Assembly (NCBI GenBank): GCA_014729705.1
Contig: WJJK01000170.1
Span: 1 to 15,899 of the forward strand
From: Candidatus Altarchaeales archaeon
GTDB taxonomy: Archaea; Altiarchaeota; Altiarchaeia; IMC4; SCGC-AAA252-I15
Direction: 5' to 3'
DNA length: 15,899 nucleotides
The notes under the pieces are model-generated. The model was not told where the DNA came from, made no database searches, and saw only the letters and a list, made by a program, of their open reading frames with translations. The position numbers and the translations under genes are program-made. This document shows positions 7,402 through 14,440 of the stretch, in pieces (positions within the stretch are counted from its first letter, which is position 1; each line of letters opens with the position of its first letter).

Positions 7402-7554
7402 CGCCCCGACCGGAATTCGAATCCGGGTCGAAGCCTGGCTGCGGTTTTTCGATACCCCCTTTTTCTTTTGGGGATGAAACACCTTTTCTTTTTCGGGAAA
7501 AAGAAAAGGGGTTCCGCGACAGGGCTTCATGATAGTCCACTACACCATCGGGGC
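7402..7554 (-). tRNA. tRNA-Asp(GUC) with an 80-base intron after position 37
   Basis: Exon 1 is 7554-7517 and exon 2 is 7436-7402, giving a 73-base mature tRNA. The acceptor stem GCCCCGA/TCGGGGC is perfect. The D-arm has A14, G18G19 and A21, with a U-U mismatch at 13-22. The anticodon stem is AAGCC/GGCTT with loop CUGUCGA, so the anticodon is GUC. The T-arm is CCGGA-TTCGAAT-TCCGG, with A-U in place of the usual G53-C61. The discriminator is G73, as expected for Asp. CCA is not encoded. The splice sites form a bulge-helix-bulge: central helix CUGU/GCAG with 3-base bulges CGC and CCA, which archaeal splicing endonuclease would cut after G37 and before A38. Confidence 0.93.
7437..7516 (-). other. 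tRNA-Asp intron with two internal hairpins
   Basis: The 80-base intron contains a perfect 12-bp stem with a 4-base loop (CCTTTTCTTTTT at 7498-7509 and AAAAAGAAAAGG at 7482-7493, minus-strand reading). A second hairpin follows (about 7451-7475: TCCCC, loop AAAAGAAAAA, GGGGG). It is longer than many archaeal tRNA introns but shows no open reading frame for a homing endonuclease. Confidence 0.85.
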
Positions 7555-7563
7555 ATATATGTG

Positions 7564-7577
7564 TGTTTATTTTTATC
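7564..7577. promoter_or_regulatory. TATA-like element between tRNA-Asp and the structured element
   Basis: GTTTATTTTTATCC on the plus strand, GGATAAAAATAAAC on the minus. Its centre (about 7571) is only 17 bases from the tRNA 5' end, too close for a typical archaeal promoter of a tRNA that starts at 7554. On the plus strand it would place a transcript start near 7597, at the left edge of the structured element. Confidence 0.3.
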
Positions 7578-7578
7578 C

Positions 7579-7599
7579 CCAGAAGCTTAAGCTTCCTGG
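7579..7599. repeat. Near-perfect palindrome
   Basis: GAAGCTTAAGCTTC (7582-7595) is a perfect 14-base palindrome. With one unpaired C it extends to CCAG...CTGG at 7579-7599. It lies directly next to a TATA-like element and between the tRNA and the structured element, so it may be an operator or an RNA hairpin. Confidence 0.6.
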
Positions 7600-7690
7600 T
7601 TCATAAGGCATTGGAGCGTTAGCGTAAATGGCTTTCGCGTGTGCACGCAGCGAGGCGTGCGTCCGCTTACACCCTCGGGGCACGGTGCAT
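7600..7690. ncRNA. Structured element of unknown function, possible non-coding RNA
   Basis: A GC-rich island in an otherwise A/T-rich gap. It contains the hairpin GCACGC-AGCGAG-GCGTGC (7643-7660) enclosed by a longer imperfect stem GTAAATGG (about 7624-7631) / CCGCTTAC (about 7663-7670). On the minus strand the right end reads TGCCCCGAGGGTGTAAGCGGAC, which closely resembles the first 20 or so bases of the neighbouring tRNA-Asp and can form a tRNA-like D-arm. No T-arm or matching 3' acceptor strand follows. T-runs after 7698 would end a plus-strand transcript. Strand and role are undecided; I found no canonical C/D or H/ACA boxes. Confidence 0.35.
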
Positions 7691-7697
7691 TGTGTAT

Positions 7698-7735
7698 TGT
7701 TTTTTTGGTGGTCTTTTTTATGGGTTTTTTTGGTT
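7698..7735 (+). terminator. Run of plus-strand T-tracts
   Basis: Three T-tracts of six to eight bases occur in 40 bases (TTTTTTT near 7700, TTTTTT near 7714, TTTTTTT near 7725). They resemble an archaeal terminator, yet no plus-strand protein gene ends here. They support a plus-strand transcript covering the structured element, or may merely be A/T-rich spacer. A minus-strand TATA-like string (TTTATAAACC, about 7731-7740) overlaps the end. Confidence 0.3.
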
Positions 7736-7742
7736 TATAAAT

Positions 7743-8195
7743 TCACTTTATTTCGGTGATTAGGGCTTGTTCGTCGCAGTCGGGGTATTTGTTGCATAAT
7801 GCGCATTCTCCCCAGATTTTCATGGGTAGTTTTTCTTTGGGTGTGGGTTTGAATCCGTGTTTTTTGAAGAATTCGGGTTCGAGTGTTAGGGTGAATACTT
7901 TTTTTATCCCAAGGTTTTCAGCTTCTTTTAGGCAGTGTTTGAGTAGTTTGGCGCCTACTCCTTTTTTGGCGTAGCGGGGGTCTACTGCGAGGCTTTTTAT
8001 TTCCGCCATCTTCTCCCAGGTGATGTGTAGGGCGCAGCATCCTATTACGAGGTCGTCCTTTTTTTCGACTACGTGTTCCCTTAGGTGTTCGTAGACGTAG
8101 TTCAGGCTTCGGGGGAGCATTAGTCCTCGTTTGGCGTAGAAGCCTATTAAGTCTCGTATCTGTTCCACGTCTTCGAATCGGGCTTGAGCTACCAT
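7743..8195 (-). CDS. GNAT-family N-acetyltransferase, ArgA-like (putative N-acetylglutamate synthase)
   Basis: A 150-residue single-domain acetyltransferase. It has the acetyl-CoA-binding segment DPRYAKKGVGAKLL (about residues 77-90), the preceding strand MAEIKSLAVD, and EFFKKHGFKPTP near the end of the fold. The C-terminal tail PMKIWGECALCNKYPDCDE, with Cys-x2-Cys-x5-Cys, is typical of the short prokaryotic ArgA-like proteins annotated as amino-acid N-acetyltransferases. In arginine biosynthesis these acetylate glutamate; other small amines are possible substrates. It begins about 40 bases after the hydA stop on the same strand and is probably co-transcribed. No other arginine genes are nearby. 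Family assignment is firm; the exact substrate is inferred. Confidence 0.8.
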   Translation of the reverse strand: MVAQARFEDVEQIRDLIGFYAKRGLMLPRSLNYVYEHLREHVVEKKDDLVIGCCALHITWEKMAEIKSLAVDPRYAKKGVGAKLLKHCLKEAENLGIKKVFTLTLEPEFFKKHGFKPTPKEKLPMKIWGECALCNKYPDCDEQALITEIK

Positions 8196-8234
8196 GGTTG
8201 TATTTTCAAGGAAGTTGGGGCATAAAACCTTTTT

Positions 8235-9959
8235 TTATCTGCAGTCCTCTAGTATGCACCTGTTGGTGTAGGTTGTGTGCAGTAGTTGGTGGGCTTTCTC
8301 GCTTCCAGGCTCCCCCAGGTATTCATGGTATATGCGTTTGACTGCGGGGTTTTGGTGGCTTTTCCTAAGTCCCTTGCCTGAGTCTTCTTTGAGTAGTGCT
8401 TGCGCGCGTTTCTGAAGTATTTCTTTTCGGTGGGGGGGTGGTTGTCCTCCTCCACCTACGCATCCGCCGTAGCAGGCCATTATTTCTATGAATTGGTAGG
8501 GGCTTTCCCCTTCTTTGATTTGCTTGAGTAGTTTCCGGGCTTCCCCTAGTGTGTGTACTGCGCAGACTTTGATTTTCTCGCCCGCTATGGTTAGTTCCGC
8601 TTCCTTCATTGATTGCATACCCCGAACGGGGGTGTAGTCTATCTTCGGCAGGTCCTCGTCTGCCATTAAATCCGCGACTGTTCTGAGGGCGGCCTCCATC
8701 ACTCCGCCGGTCTGCCCGAAGATGTCTGCTGCGCCGGAGGATTCTCCCATGGGGTTGTCGAATTGGGAGGTGGATAGGTTCAAAAAGTCTATGCTGTATT
8801 GCTTGATTAGTTTGGCTAACTCCAAGGTTGTGAGGACGTAGTCAGCGTCTCCTTTGAATTCCGGGCGCTGTATCTCGAATTTCTTGGCGGTGCAGGGCAT
8901 TATGTCTATGAGGGTTATGTCTTTGGGGTTTTTCCCTATTTTCTCTGAGAAATAGGTTTTGATGAGTGAGGCGAGGATTGCCTGCGGGCTTCGGCAGCTG
9001 CTCATATGGTTTAGTTGTTTGAAGAAGTATTGTTCCCCGAATTTGATCCACGCGGGGCAGCAGGTGGTGATCATGGGTAGGTCTCGGTTTTCCTTGAATC
9101 TTTTTATGAATTCGGTTGCTTCCTCGACGATGGTTATGTCGGCTGCGAAGTTGGTGTCGAAGACTTTATGAAATCCTATGTCCCGTAAAGCTGAGACCAT
9201 CTGGCCGGTTACTGGGGTGCCGGGGGAGAGTCCGAAGCATTCGCCGAGGGTGGCGCGGATTGAGGGGGCGGTTTGGGCTATCAAGTATTTGTCGCTGTTT
9301 AAGGCTTCAAGGACCTCGTTTATGCTGCTTTTCTCGTGTAGGGCGCCGGTGGGGCAGGCTACCACGCATTGACCGCAGTTTATGCAGGGGCTTTCCGCCA
9401 TGTTGGAGTCTATTGGGGGGCTGACTTTCGTGTTAAACCCCCGGCCCTGCAGGCCGATTGCGTACACGGTTTGTATGTTGTTGCATACCTGGACGCACTG
9501 CTCGCAGAGTATGCATTTATCGTTGTCCCGCACTATGGAGACGCTTGAAGTGTCAACTGCCTCGTGTCTTTTCGCGCCTTCGAAGGGTATTTCCTCTATC
9601 ATGAAGTCGTCTGCGTATCTTTGTAGTTTGCAGTTTAGGTTCATGCGGCAGGTGGTGCAGTTTAGGTTGTGGTTGGCAAGAAGTAATTCAAGGTTTATGC
9701 GGCGGGCTTCAAGGACGCGGGGGGTGTGGGTGTGCACCCGCATGCCCTCCCGCACCGGTGTGCAGCATGAGGCAGCTAATTTCTTTTGGTCCTCCACCTC
9801 AACAACGCATATCCTGCAGGCTCCGATGCGGTGTAGCCTCTGGTTCCAGCAGAAGTGGGGTACGTCTATCCCGTTCCTCCGGGCTACGTCTATTATCATC
9901 TCCCCCCCCTCCGCCCTCACAGGCTCCCCGTTCAAATAGATAGTCATGTTTTTAGGCAT
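8235..9959 (-). CDS. hydA: [FeFe]-hydrogenase catalytic subunit of a trimeric HydABC-type enzyme
   Basis: Interconverts protons and H2 at an H-cluster. The 574-residue protein has the full modular order of a long (M3-type) enzyme. It starts with a [2Fe-2S] domain (C37, C48, C51, C65), then the His-Cys3 [4Fe-4S] site (H97, C101, C104, C110). Two ferredoxin clusters follow (C149/152/155/159 and C192/195/198/202), then the H-domain. All three H-cluster signatures are intact: TTCCPAW (C300, C301), MPCTAKKFE (C356) and EIMACYGGCVGGGGQP (C496, C500). C300 matches the proton-relay cysteine of clostridial enzymes. The tail ends with an extra CILEDC. Its start overlaps hydB by 8 bases; an alternative ATG at 9947 (MTIYLNG) would remove the overlap. 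The neighbours hydB and hydC indicate NAD(P)H- and ferredoxin-linked activity. Maturases HydE, HydF and HydG are not in the window. Confidence 0.96.
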   Translation of the reverse strand: MPKNMTIYLNGEPVRAEGGEMIIDVARRNGIDVPHFCWNQRLHRIGACRICVVEVEDQKKLAASCCTPVREGMRVHTHTPRVLEARRINLELLLANHNLNCTTCRMNLNCKLQRYADDFMIEEIPFEGAKRHEAVDTSSVSIVRDNDKCILCEQCVQVCNNIQTVYAIGLQGRGFNTKVSPPIDSNMAESPCINCGQCVVACPTGALHEKSSINEVLEALNSDKYLIAQTAPSIRATLGECFGLSPGTPVTGQMVSALRDIGFHKVFDTNFAADITIVEEATEFIKRFKENRDLPMITTCCPAWIKFGEQYFFKQLNHMSSCRSPQAILASLIKTYFSEKIGKNPKDITLIDIMPCTAKKFEIQRPEFKGDADYVLTTLELAKLIKQYSIDFLNLSTSQFDNPMGESSGAADIFGQTGGVMEAALRTVADLMADEDLPKIDYTPVRGMQSMKEAELTIAGEKIKVCAVHTLGEARKLLKQIKEGESPYQFIEIMACYGGCVGGGGQPPPHRKEILQKRAQALLKEDSGKGLRKSHQNPAVKRIYHEYLGEPGSEKAHQLLHTTYTNRCILEDCR

Positions 9960-11745
9960 TTTTTTCTATTGCAGAGAAGGCGCAGTTTTCATAGCACTGC
10001 CCGCATTTAATGCATTTTTTTTGGTTGATCTCGTGTTTCTCTTTAAGCTGCCCGGATATAGCGGATACCGGGCATACTCTTGCGCAGTTGCCGCATCCAA
10101 CGCATTCCTCGGTGATTTTGTAATTGATCATGTTGCGGCAGACTCCCGCCTCACATGTTTTCTCGTTTACGTGTTTCTCGTATTCACCCCAAAAATAGTT
10201 CATAGTAGATAGTATGGGGTTGGGGGCGTTCTGTCCGAGCCCGCATAGGGAGCACTCCACAACAAAGTTTGAGAGCTTCTTTATCTTCCTTAGATCCTGC
10301 TTTGTTGCAGCGCCGTTTGTGATTTTCTCAAGTAATTCAAGGAGTCTTGTCGTGCCTTCCCGGCAGGGGGTGCATTTGCCGCAGGATTCCTGGCGGGTGA
10401 AGTTCATGAAATACCTTGCTACATCCACCATGCAGTCTTGGTTGTTTAAAACGACCAGGCCCCCTGACCCCATGATGGCTCCCAGCTCCTGCAGTGTTTC
10501 GTAGTCAAGCGGCGTGTCCATCAAGCGGGCGGGTATGCATCCGCCGGCGGGCCCCCCGGATTGCACGCCTTTAAGCTGGGTATCCTCTGGCACGCCGCCG
10601 CCTATGTCATAGACTATGTCTTTCAATGGCGTTCCAATAGGCACTTCTATTACTCCAGGGCGGTTGATTTTGCCTGCGAGACAGATTATTTTGGTGCCCC
10701 GGCTTTTCACAGACCCAAACTGGGCGTAGTATTCTGCTCCTTTGCTCATTATTGTTGTGACGTGGGCGAGCGTTCCAACGTTATTGATGTTGGTTGGGTG
10801 ACCCCAGAGGCCTTTTTGAGCGGGGTAGGGCGGCCGTGGCATGGGATAACCGCGTTTTCCTTCAACCGAGTTCATTAAAGCGGTTTCCTCGCCGCATACG
10901 AAGGCGCCCGCCCCCTCCATAACCTTTATGTCGAGGGTGAATCCCTCAACCCCCAGGATATCTTCTCCCAACAGTTTTTTTTCGTAGAGGGTTTTTATGG
11001 CTTTCTGGGCTGTGGATATGGCAAGGGGGTATTCGGTTCGGGTGTATATGAAGGCTTTTTCACAGCCGGTTGCGTATGCTGCGATTATCATCCCCTCTAA
11101 TACGCGGAAGGGGTCTGATTCAAGTAGGGTGCGGTTCATGAAGGCTCCGGGGTCTCCTTCATCGCCGTTGCAAACCAAGTATTTGAGGCCTTGTTTTTCC
11201 GCGAGGAACTCCCATTTCACGGCGGTGGGAAACCCTGCCCCGCCCCGCCCCCTTAGTTTCGCGTCCTTGATTTGTTGTATCACATTCTTGGGGGTTGTTT
11301 TAAGGGCGTTTCCAAGGCCTTTGAACCCCCCTGAGGCTGCGTATTGCTCGATGCTTTGGGGATTGGTTTTACCGCAGTTCTCCATAATCAAACGCTTCTG
11401 TTTAGCGTAGAAGTCGATTTCCCCAAGGCTTGATGCAACCAATAATTCTTCAACAGGTTTTCGCTCCGAAAGTGATGAGATGATTTTTTCTGCATGTTCT
11501 TCCCGGGCGAGAGCGTATACGTAGAAATCGTTTTCGGTTTGGACTGTTACTATGGGTTCGTTGTAGCACATCCCAGCACACCCCACCGGATCCACCAGAT
11601 AAGCGGGGTCTGCTTTTTGTATTTTCTCTAGAGTGGGTTGGGCGCCCGCCGATATCCCGCAGGTGGAGACTCCGACTGTGACTCGGTTTCCCTGAAGCTG
11701 GTGCTTGCCTGCCTCAACGTCTATTAACTCCCCTATATTCTTCAT
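9952..11745 (-). CDS. hydB: NuoF-like NAD(P)H/FMN subunit of the [FeFe]-hydrogenase
   Basis: Flavin subunit (597 aa) that passes electrons between NAD(P)H and the hydrogenase. In order: a thioredoxin-like N-terminal [2Fe-2S]-type domain (about 20-100); the FMN/NADH-binding core with RGRGGAGFPTAVKWEF (about 168-183) and NGDEGDPGAFMNR; the NuoF [4Fe-4S] site ESCGKCTPCREG plus CSLCGLG; and a C-terminal two-[4Fe-4S] ferredoxin domain (CVGCGNCARVCP and CIKCGQCYENC). This is the layout of HydB of Thermotoga and HndC of Desulfovibrio, in which FMN is the bifurcation site. The N-terminal domain shows only C29, C56 and C60 where four cysteines are usual. The ATG overlaps the hydC stop in ATGA, and the stop overlaps hydA by 8 bases. 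Confidence 0.95.
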   Translation of the reverse strand: MKNIGELIDVEAGKHQLQGNRVTVGVSTCGISAGAQPTLEKIQKADPAYLVDPVGCAGMCYNEPIVTVQTENDFYVYALAREEHAEKIISSLSERKPVEELLVASSLGEIDFYAKQKRLIMENCGKTNPQSIEQYAASGGFKGLGNALKTTPKNVIQQIKDAKLRGRGGAGFPTAVKWEFLAEKQGLKYLVCNGDEGDPGAFMNRTLLESDPFRVLEGMIIAAYATGCEKAFIYTRTEYPLAISTAQKAIKTLYEKKLLGEDILGVEGFTLDIKVMEGAGAFVCGEETALMNSVEGKRGYPMPRPPYPAQKGLWGHPTNINNVGTLAHVTTIMSKGAEYYAQFGSVKSRGTKIICLAGKINRPGVIEVPIGTPLKDIVYDIGGGVPEDTQLKGVQSGGPAGGCIPARLMDTPLDYETLQELGAIMGSGGLVVLNNQDCMVDVARYFMNFTRQESCGKCTPCREGTTRLLELLEKITNGAATKQDLRKIKKLSNFVVECSLCGLGQNAPNPILSTMNYFWGEYEKHVNEKTCEAGVCRNMINYKITEECVGCGNCARVCPVSAISGQLKEKHEINQKKCIKCGQCYENCAFSAIEKNA

Positions 11746-12185
11746 TCAAACCCCTCAAGGACTTCCTCGATTTTTTTCTGGTTCAGCTGCCCGAAGACTT
11801 GGCCGTCTATCATCATAGCGGGGGCTTTAGCGCAGGCCCCTATGCAGTTGACGTATTCCAGGCTGAATCTACCGTCCTCTGTCACCTGCCCCTCCTTTAT
11901 CTTCAGCTTCTCCTCTAGATAGGTTTTAAGGGTGTTGGAGCCTTTAACGTGGCAGGCTGTGCCCATGCATAACTTAATTTTGTGTCTGCCTGCGGGGGTT
12001 AACCGGAAGGCTGAGTAAAAAGTCGCCACCCCATGGATGTCTACTAGGGGTACTCCCAGCTTCTGTTCAACCACCCTCATATGATCAGAAGACAGATACC
12101 CAAACTCTTTTTGTATCGCCTCAAGGGCTGCGATCAAATCGCCTCGGCCGAAGTAGCCTGATAAAACCTCTTCAACAGACTTCAT
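11742..12185 (-). CDS. hydC: NuoE-like [2Fe-2S] subunit of the [FeFe]-hydrogenase
   Basis: Small electron-transfer subunit (147 aa) of the NuoE/HydC/HndA family. The N-terminal helical part (residues 1-65) includes GVATFYSAF, conserved in NuoE. The thioredoxin-like C-terminal part binds one [2Fe-2S] cluster through C73, C78, C114 and C118 (CMGTAC and CIGAC). Length is normal. It is the first gene of the hydCBA run, overlapping hydB by four bases. A TATA box about 32 bases upstream gives a leader of only a few bases. With hydB and hydA it forms the complete soluble trimer of electron-bifurcating or NAD(P)-linked [FeFe]-hydrogenases. Confidence 0.95.
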   Translation of the reverse strand: MKSVEEVLSGYFGRGDLIAALEAIQKEFGYLSSDHMRVVEQKLGVPLVDIHGVATFYSAFRLTPAGRHKIKLCMGTACHVKGSNTLKTYLEEKLKIKEGQVTEDGRFSLEYVNCIGACAKAPAMMIDGQVFGQLNQKKIEEVLEGFE

Positions 12186-12210
12186 GGAAACCCTAAAAGG
12201 ATACGGGAGA

Positions 12211-12222
12211 TGTAAATAAATA
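12211..12222 (-). promoter_or_regulatory. TATA box of the hydCBA operon
   Basis: The minus strand reads ATATTTATTTAC, starting immediately after the stop codon of the glycosyltransferase gene. Its centre (about 12217) predicts a transcript start near 12191, about 6 bases before the hydC ATG at 12185. The hydrogenase operon can thus be transcribed independently of the glycosyltransferase genes although the gap is only 37 bases. Confidence 0.6.
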
Positions 12223-13713
12223 TCAAGAGGAATTATTCAGCCGCAGTATGTTGTTGTTTCTGCTTCTCTCCTCCAAAAAATAGTTTTCATTAATGTAGGG
12301 GTTGAGGTATGTTTTGGTGTTTCTCATCCACACTATCAATGTGGGTTTATGTTTTTGGAAATCAGAGAACGTCTGGTTTTGCGGGTTAATGATCTCGCGT
12401 CTGACGCCTTGGTGCCAGGAAATAAAGAAATACTTGGTTGCAGGCTTCCGATCGGATAGAAAATATATCAGGGGGAACCGGTTTCCAACGAAAATCCTGT
12501 CACCTGGGCGGGTTTCTTCCGCCACGTATCCTGAAAGCTGGTGTAAATATCCTTCACCCATGCGGTCATGGTTTCTCAGGAAAGTCTCCCACGTTTTAGG
12601 TATGTTTGAGGCTAAAATCAAGACGAAAAAAAGCGCTGCGAAAATCTTTTTAGAATCAACATTAGAGGGGTTTAGCTGGTATAACATAAATCCGGTTAGA
12701 AGGGATAAGGATAAGCCCATCTGCAGGAAATAGTGGGGGTACATGCGACCACCCCAATTGAAGCCGAGGTAGGAGAAAACAAAAAGATTCAAAAGAAACA
12801 CCCGCATCTTCTTCTCAGAGAGTTTATTTAGGGGGGAGAATAAGCAGTGTATGAATGCTAGGGTGCCGAAAAACACTGCCGGATCCGCGCTCAGGGAATT
12901 GAGGTAGTAGTCTGTGGCGCGCCTTAGTTTCAATAAAAACCTTGTCTGCCCCTGATATTGTTGGTTCACGTAATAGAAGGCGTCTAGAAACTCCCATAAG
13001 GTTTCCTCCAAGAAATAGTGGATGAGGGTTAATAGAAACACCACCCCCACAACTGAGGCGAAAAACACCAGGTCACGCAGAAGTTTCTTGTTTTTCCAGT
13101 CTCCAAAGGATAAACCGGCGGTGAAAACGGTTGCGGGAAACGCCAATACAGTGAAAAGGGAGGTGGGTTTAGTTAATATCGCTGCGGCGGAGAATACTGC
13201 GCATAAGCCAAGGTCCCCGGCAGCCTGTGACCGAAGATAATATTTCAGGAAGAAAAAGCTCGCAACAGAAACCATAAACATCATCGCAGGCTCCCCGTTT
13301 ATGCATTTCCCCTGAAAATTCTTGTTTAGAAAGAAAAGGCCGTATGCGAGAGGCGGTATGAGGGAGAACCGGTTTCTCAGGAAAAACCTGGTGGAATGGT
13401 ACACAAAAAACATGCTCAAAATCAGAACGAGGTTGTGGTATAACCTGATTAGGAAGAGGTTGTTGTCGAAGGCCCATACCGCAGGCAGGTATAGGTAGAA
13501 TATCCCCGGACCCTTATGCTCCCAAGTCGTCTTATAGAGGGTGCCGCCTGTCAACATGTCTTTTATGCAGGTGAGATAGATCCCCTCATCCACGTTACAG
13601 TGTTCGGCTGTGGAGTGGGGCAGCAGCATAAGGAAGATGAAAACCGACACTAAAGTGAACCAGAGGAAATCATTGCTCAAGAGAGGTTGAAGAAGGCTTT
13701 TAATTTTTTTCAT
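12223..13713 (-). CDS. GT-C fold membrane glycosyltransferase (GT39/ArnT-like)
   Basis: A 496-residue integral membrane protein. After a basic N-terminus and a first span (about residues 16-32) it carries the acidic loop motif NVDEGIY (D42-E43), placed as in the first external loop of ArnT/PMT-type enzymes, which use lipid-phosphate sugars as donors. About ten further hydrophobic spans follow, then a soluble C-terminal domain from about residue 390 with GDRIFVGNRFPLIYFL. Its ATG overlaps the stop of the GT2 gene by four bases, pairing a likely donor-lipid synthase with a user of that lipid. Probable role: transfer of a sugar to a lipid, glycan or protein on the outer membrane face. The acceptor is unknown, and a non-enzymatic membrane protein of this superfamily cannot be excluded. 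Confidence 0.8.
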   Translation of the reverse strand: MKKIKSLLQPLLSNDFLWFTLVSVFIFLMLLPHSTAEHCNVDEGIYLTCIKDMLTGGTLYKTTWEHKGPGIFYLYLPAVWAFDNNLFLIRLYHNLVLILSMFFVYHSTRFFLRNRFSLIPPLAYGLFFLNKNFQGKCINGEPAMMFMVSVASFFFLKYYLRSQAAGDLGLCAVFSAAAILTKPTSLFTVLAFPATVFTAGLSFGDWKNKKLLRDLVFFASVVGVVFLLTLIHYFLEETLWEFLDAFYYVNQQYQGQTRFLLKLRRATDYYLNSLSADPAVFFGTLAFIHCLFSPLNKLSEKKMRVFLLNLFVFSYLGFNWGGRMYPHYFLQMGLSLSLLTGFMLYQLNPSNVDSKKIFAALFFVLILASNIPKTWETFLRNHDRMGEGYLHQLSGYVAEETRPGDRIFVGNRFPLIYFLSDRKPATKYFFISWHQGVRREIINPQNQTFSDFQKHKPTLIVWMRNTKTYLNPYINENYFLEERSRNNNILRLNNSS

Positions 13714-14420
13714 AACCTAAACCTCAAGGTTAACGCGTAGGGAAGCAGCAGTAGTTGATCCCAAAGGCTTACCGCTGATTTCTCTGACTCCCTCCAAGAG
13801 ATAGGCATCTCCTTAATGAGGTAATCCTTAATCTGAGCCCTGAGAAGCAGTTCCGCATCATAAAACATTTTCCTAGGTAAAACCCCGTCGTACTCCATTT
13901 CTTTGAGCAGGGGCAGAAGCTTTTCTTTTTTGAAGGCCTTAAAGCCGCACTCATGATCCCTTATTTCCGACCCGAAATAAAGCCTCATAAAATGCTTGAA
14001 TAAATCACTTGCCATGCGGCGTTTGACTCCGCGCTCAATACGGGATTCACTGAGGTGCCTGCTTCCGACTACGATGTCATATCCCCCGTCGAGGAAGGTA
14101 ATTAAGGGGTTCAGAAACCTAAGGGGCGTGGATAAGTCCGCATCGAGGTAGGCTATTATTTCATATTCTGCTTCAGGGAGTATTTGGTATAGGTTTCCCC
14201 GGTAGGTGGGCCCCACATCGCATCTAATGTATTTGATTTCCCTGATATCGTCGGCTAATTCCAAGCTGATGTCCCTTGTAGCGTCGGTTGAGGCGTCATC
14301 AACTATCACCGCCTCAAAAGGCCTTCCAAGGCCTCTTAAGTATGAGATTAACTTCAGCGTGTTTGTTTTGAGTATCTGCTGTTCATTGTATGCTGGTATG
14401 AAAACCGACACCCCCTCCAT
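13710..14420 (-). CDS. GT2 glycosyltransferase, dolichol-phosphate-sugar synthase-like
   Basis: Cytoplasmic GT-A enzyme of 236 aa that would transfer a sugar from a nucleotide sugar to a polyprenyl phosphate. Family motifs are clear: VFIPAYNE (6-13), VIVDDASTD (38-46), the metal-binding YLDADLSTP (D93, D95), VVGSRHL, DHECGFKAF, and a C-terminal PISWRE. There is no C-terminal membrane segment, as in soluble Dpm1-type enzymes. The frame is open for 45 more codons upstream (to 14555). I chose the ATG at 14420 because the fold begins at residue 4 from there, the upstream part overlaps the divergent gene, and a TATA element is centred 27 bases upstream. The GT-C gene overlaps its stop. Confidence 0.9.
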   Translation of the reverse strand: MEGVSVFIPAYNEQQILKTNTLKLISYLRGLGRPFEAVIVDDASTDATRDISLELADDIREIKYIRCDVGPTYRGNLYQILPEAEYEIIAYLDADLSTPLRFLNPLITFLDGGYDIVVGSRHLSESRIERGVKRRMASDLFKHFMRLYFGSEIRDHECGFKAFKKEKLLPLLKEMEYDGVLPRKMFYDAELLLRAQIKDYLIKEMPISWRESEKSAVSLWDQLLLLPYALTLRFRL

Positions 14421-14440
14421 AGATTGAATTATTTCTATAA

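Noticed and set aside
7600..7690. A complete tRNA or a box C/D or H/ACA guide RNA in the structured element
   Set aside because: No T-arm with a TTCGA-type loop, no 3' acceptor partner and no clear C/D or H/ACA boxes with a kink-turn were found, so only an unclassified structured element is reported.
9382..9939. Plus-strand 185-codon frame antisense to hydA
   Set aside because: It mirrors the FeS-domain region of hydA, where every cluster ligand is conserved on the minus strand; no independent motif is visible.
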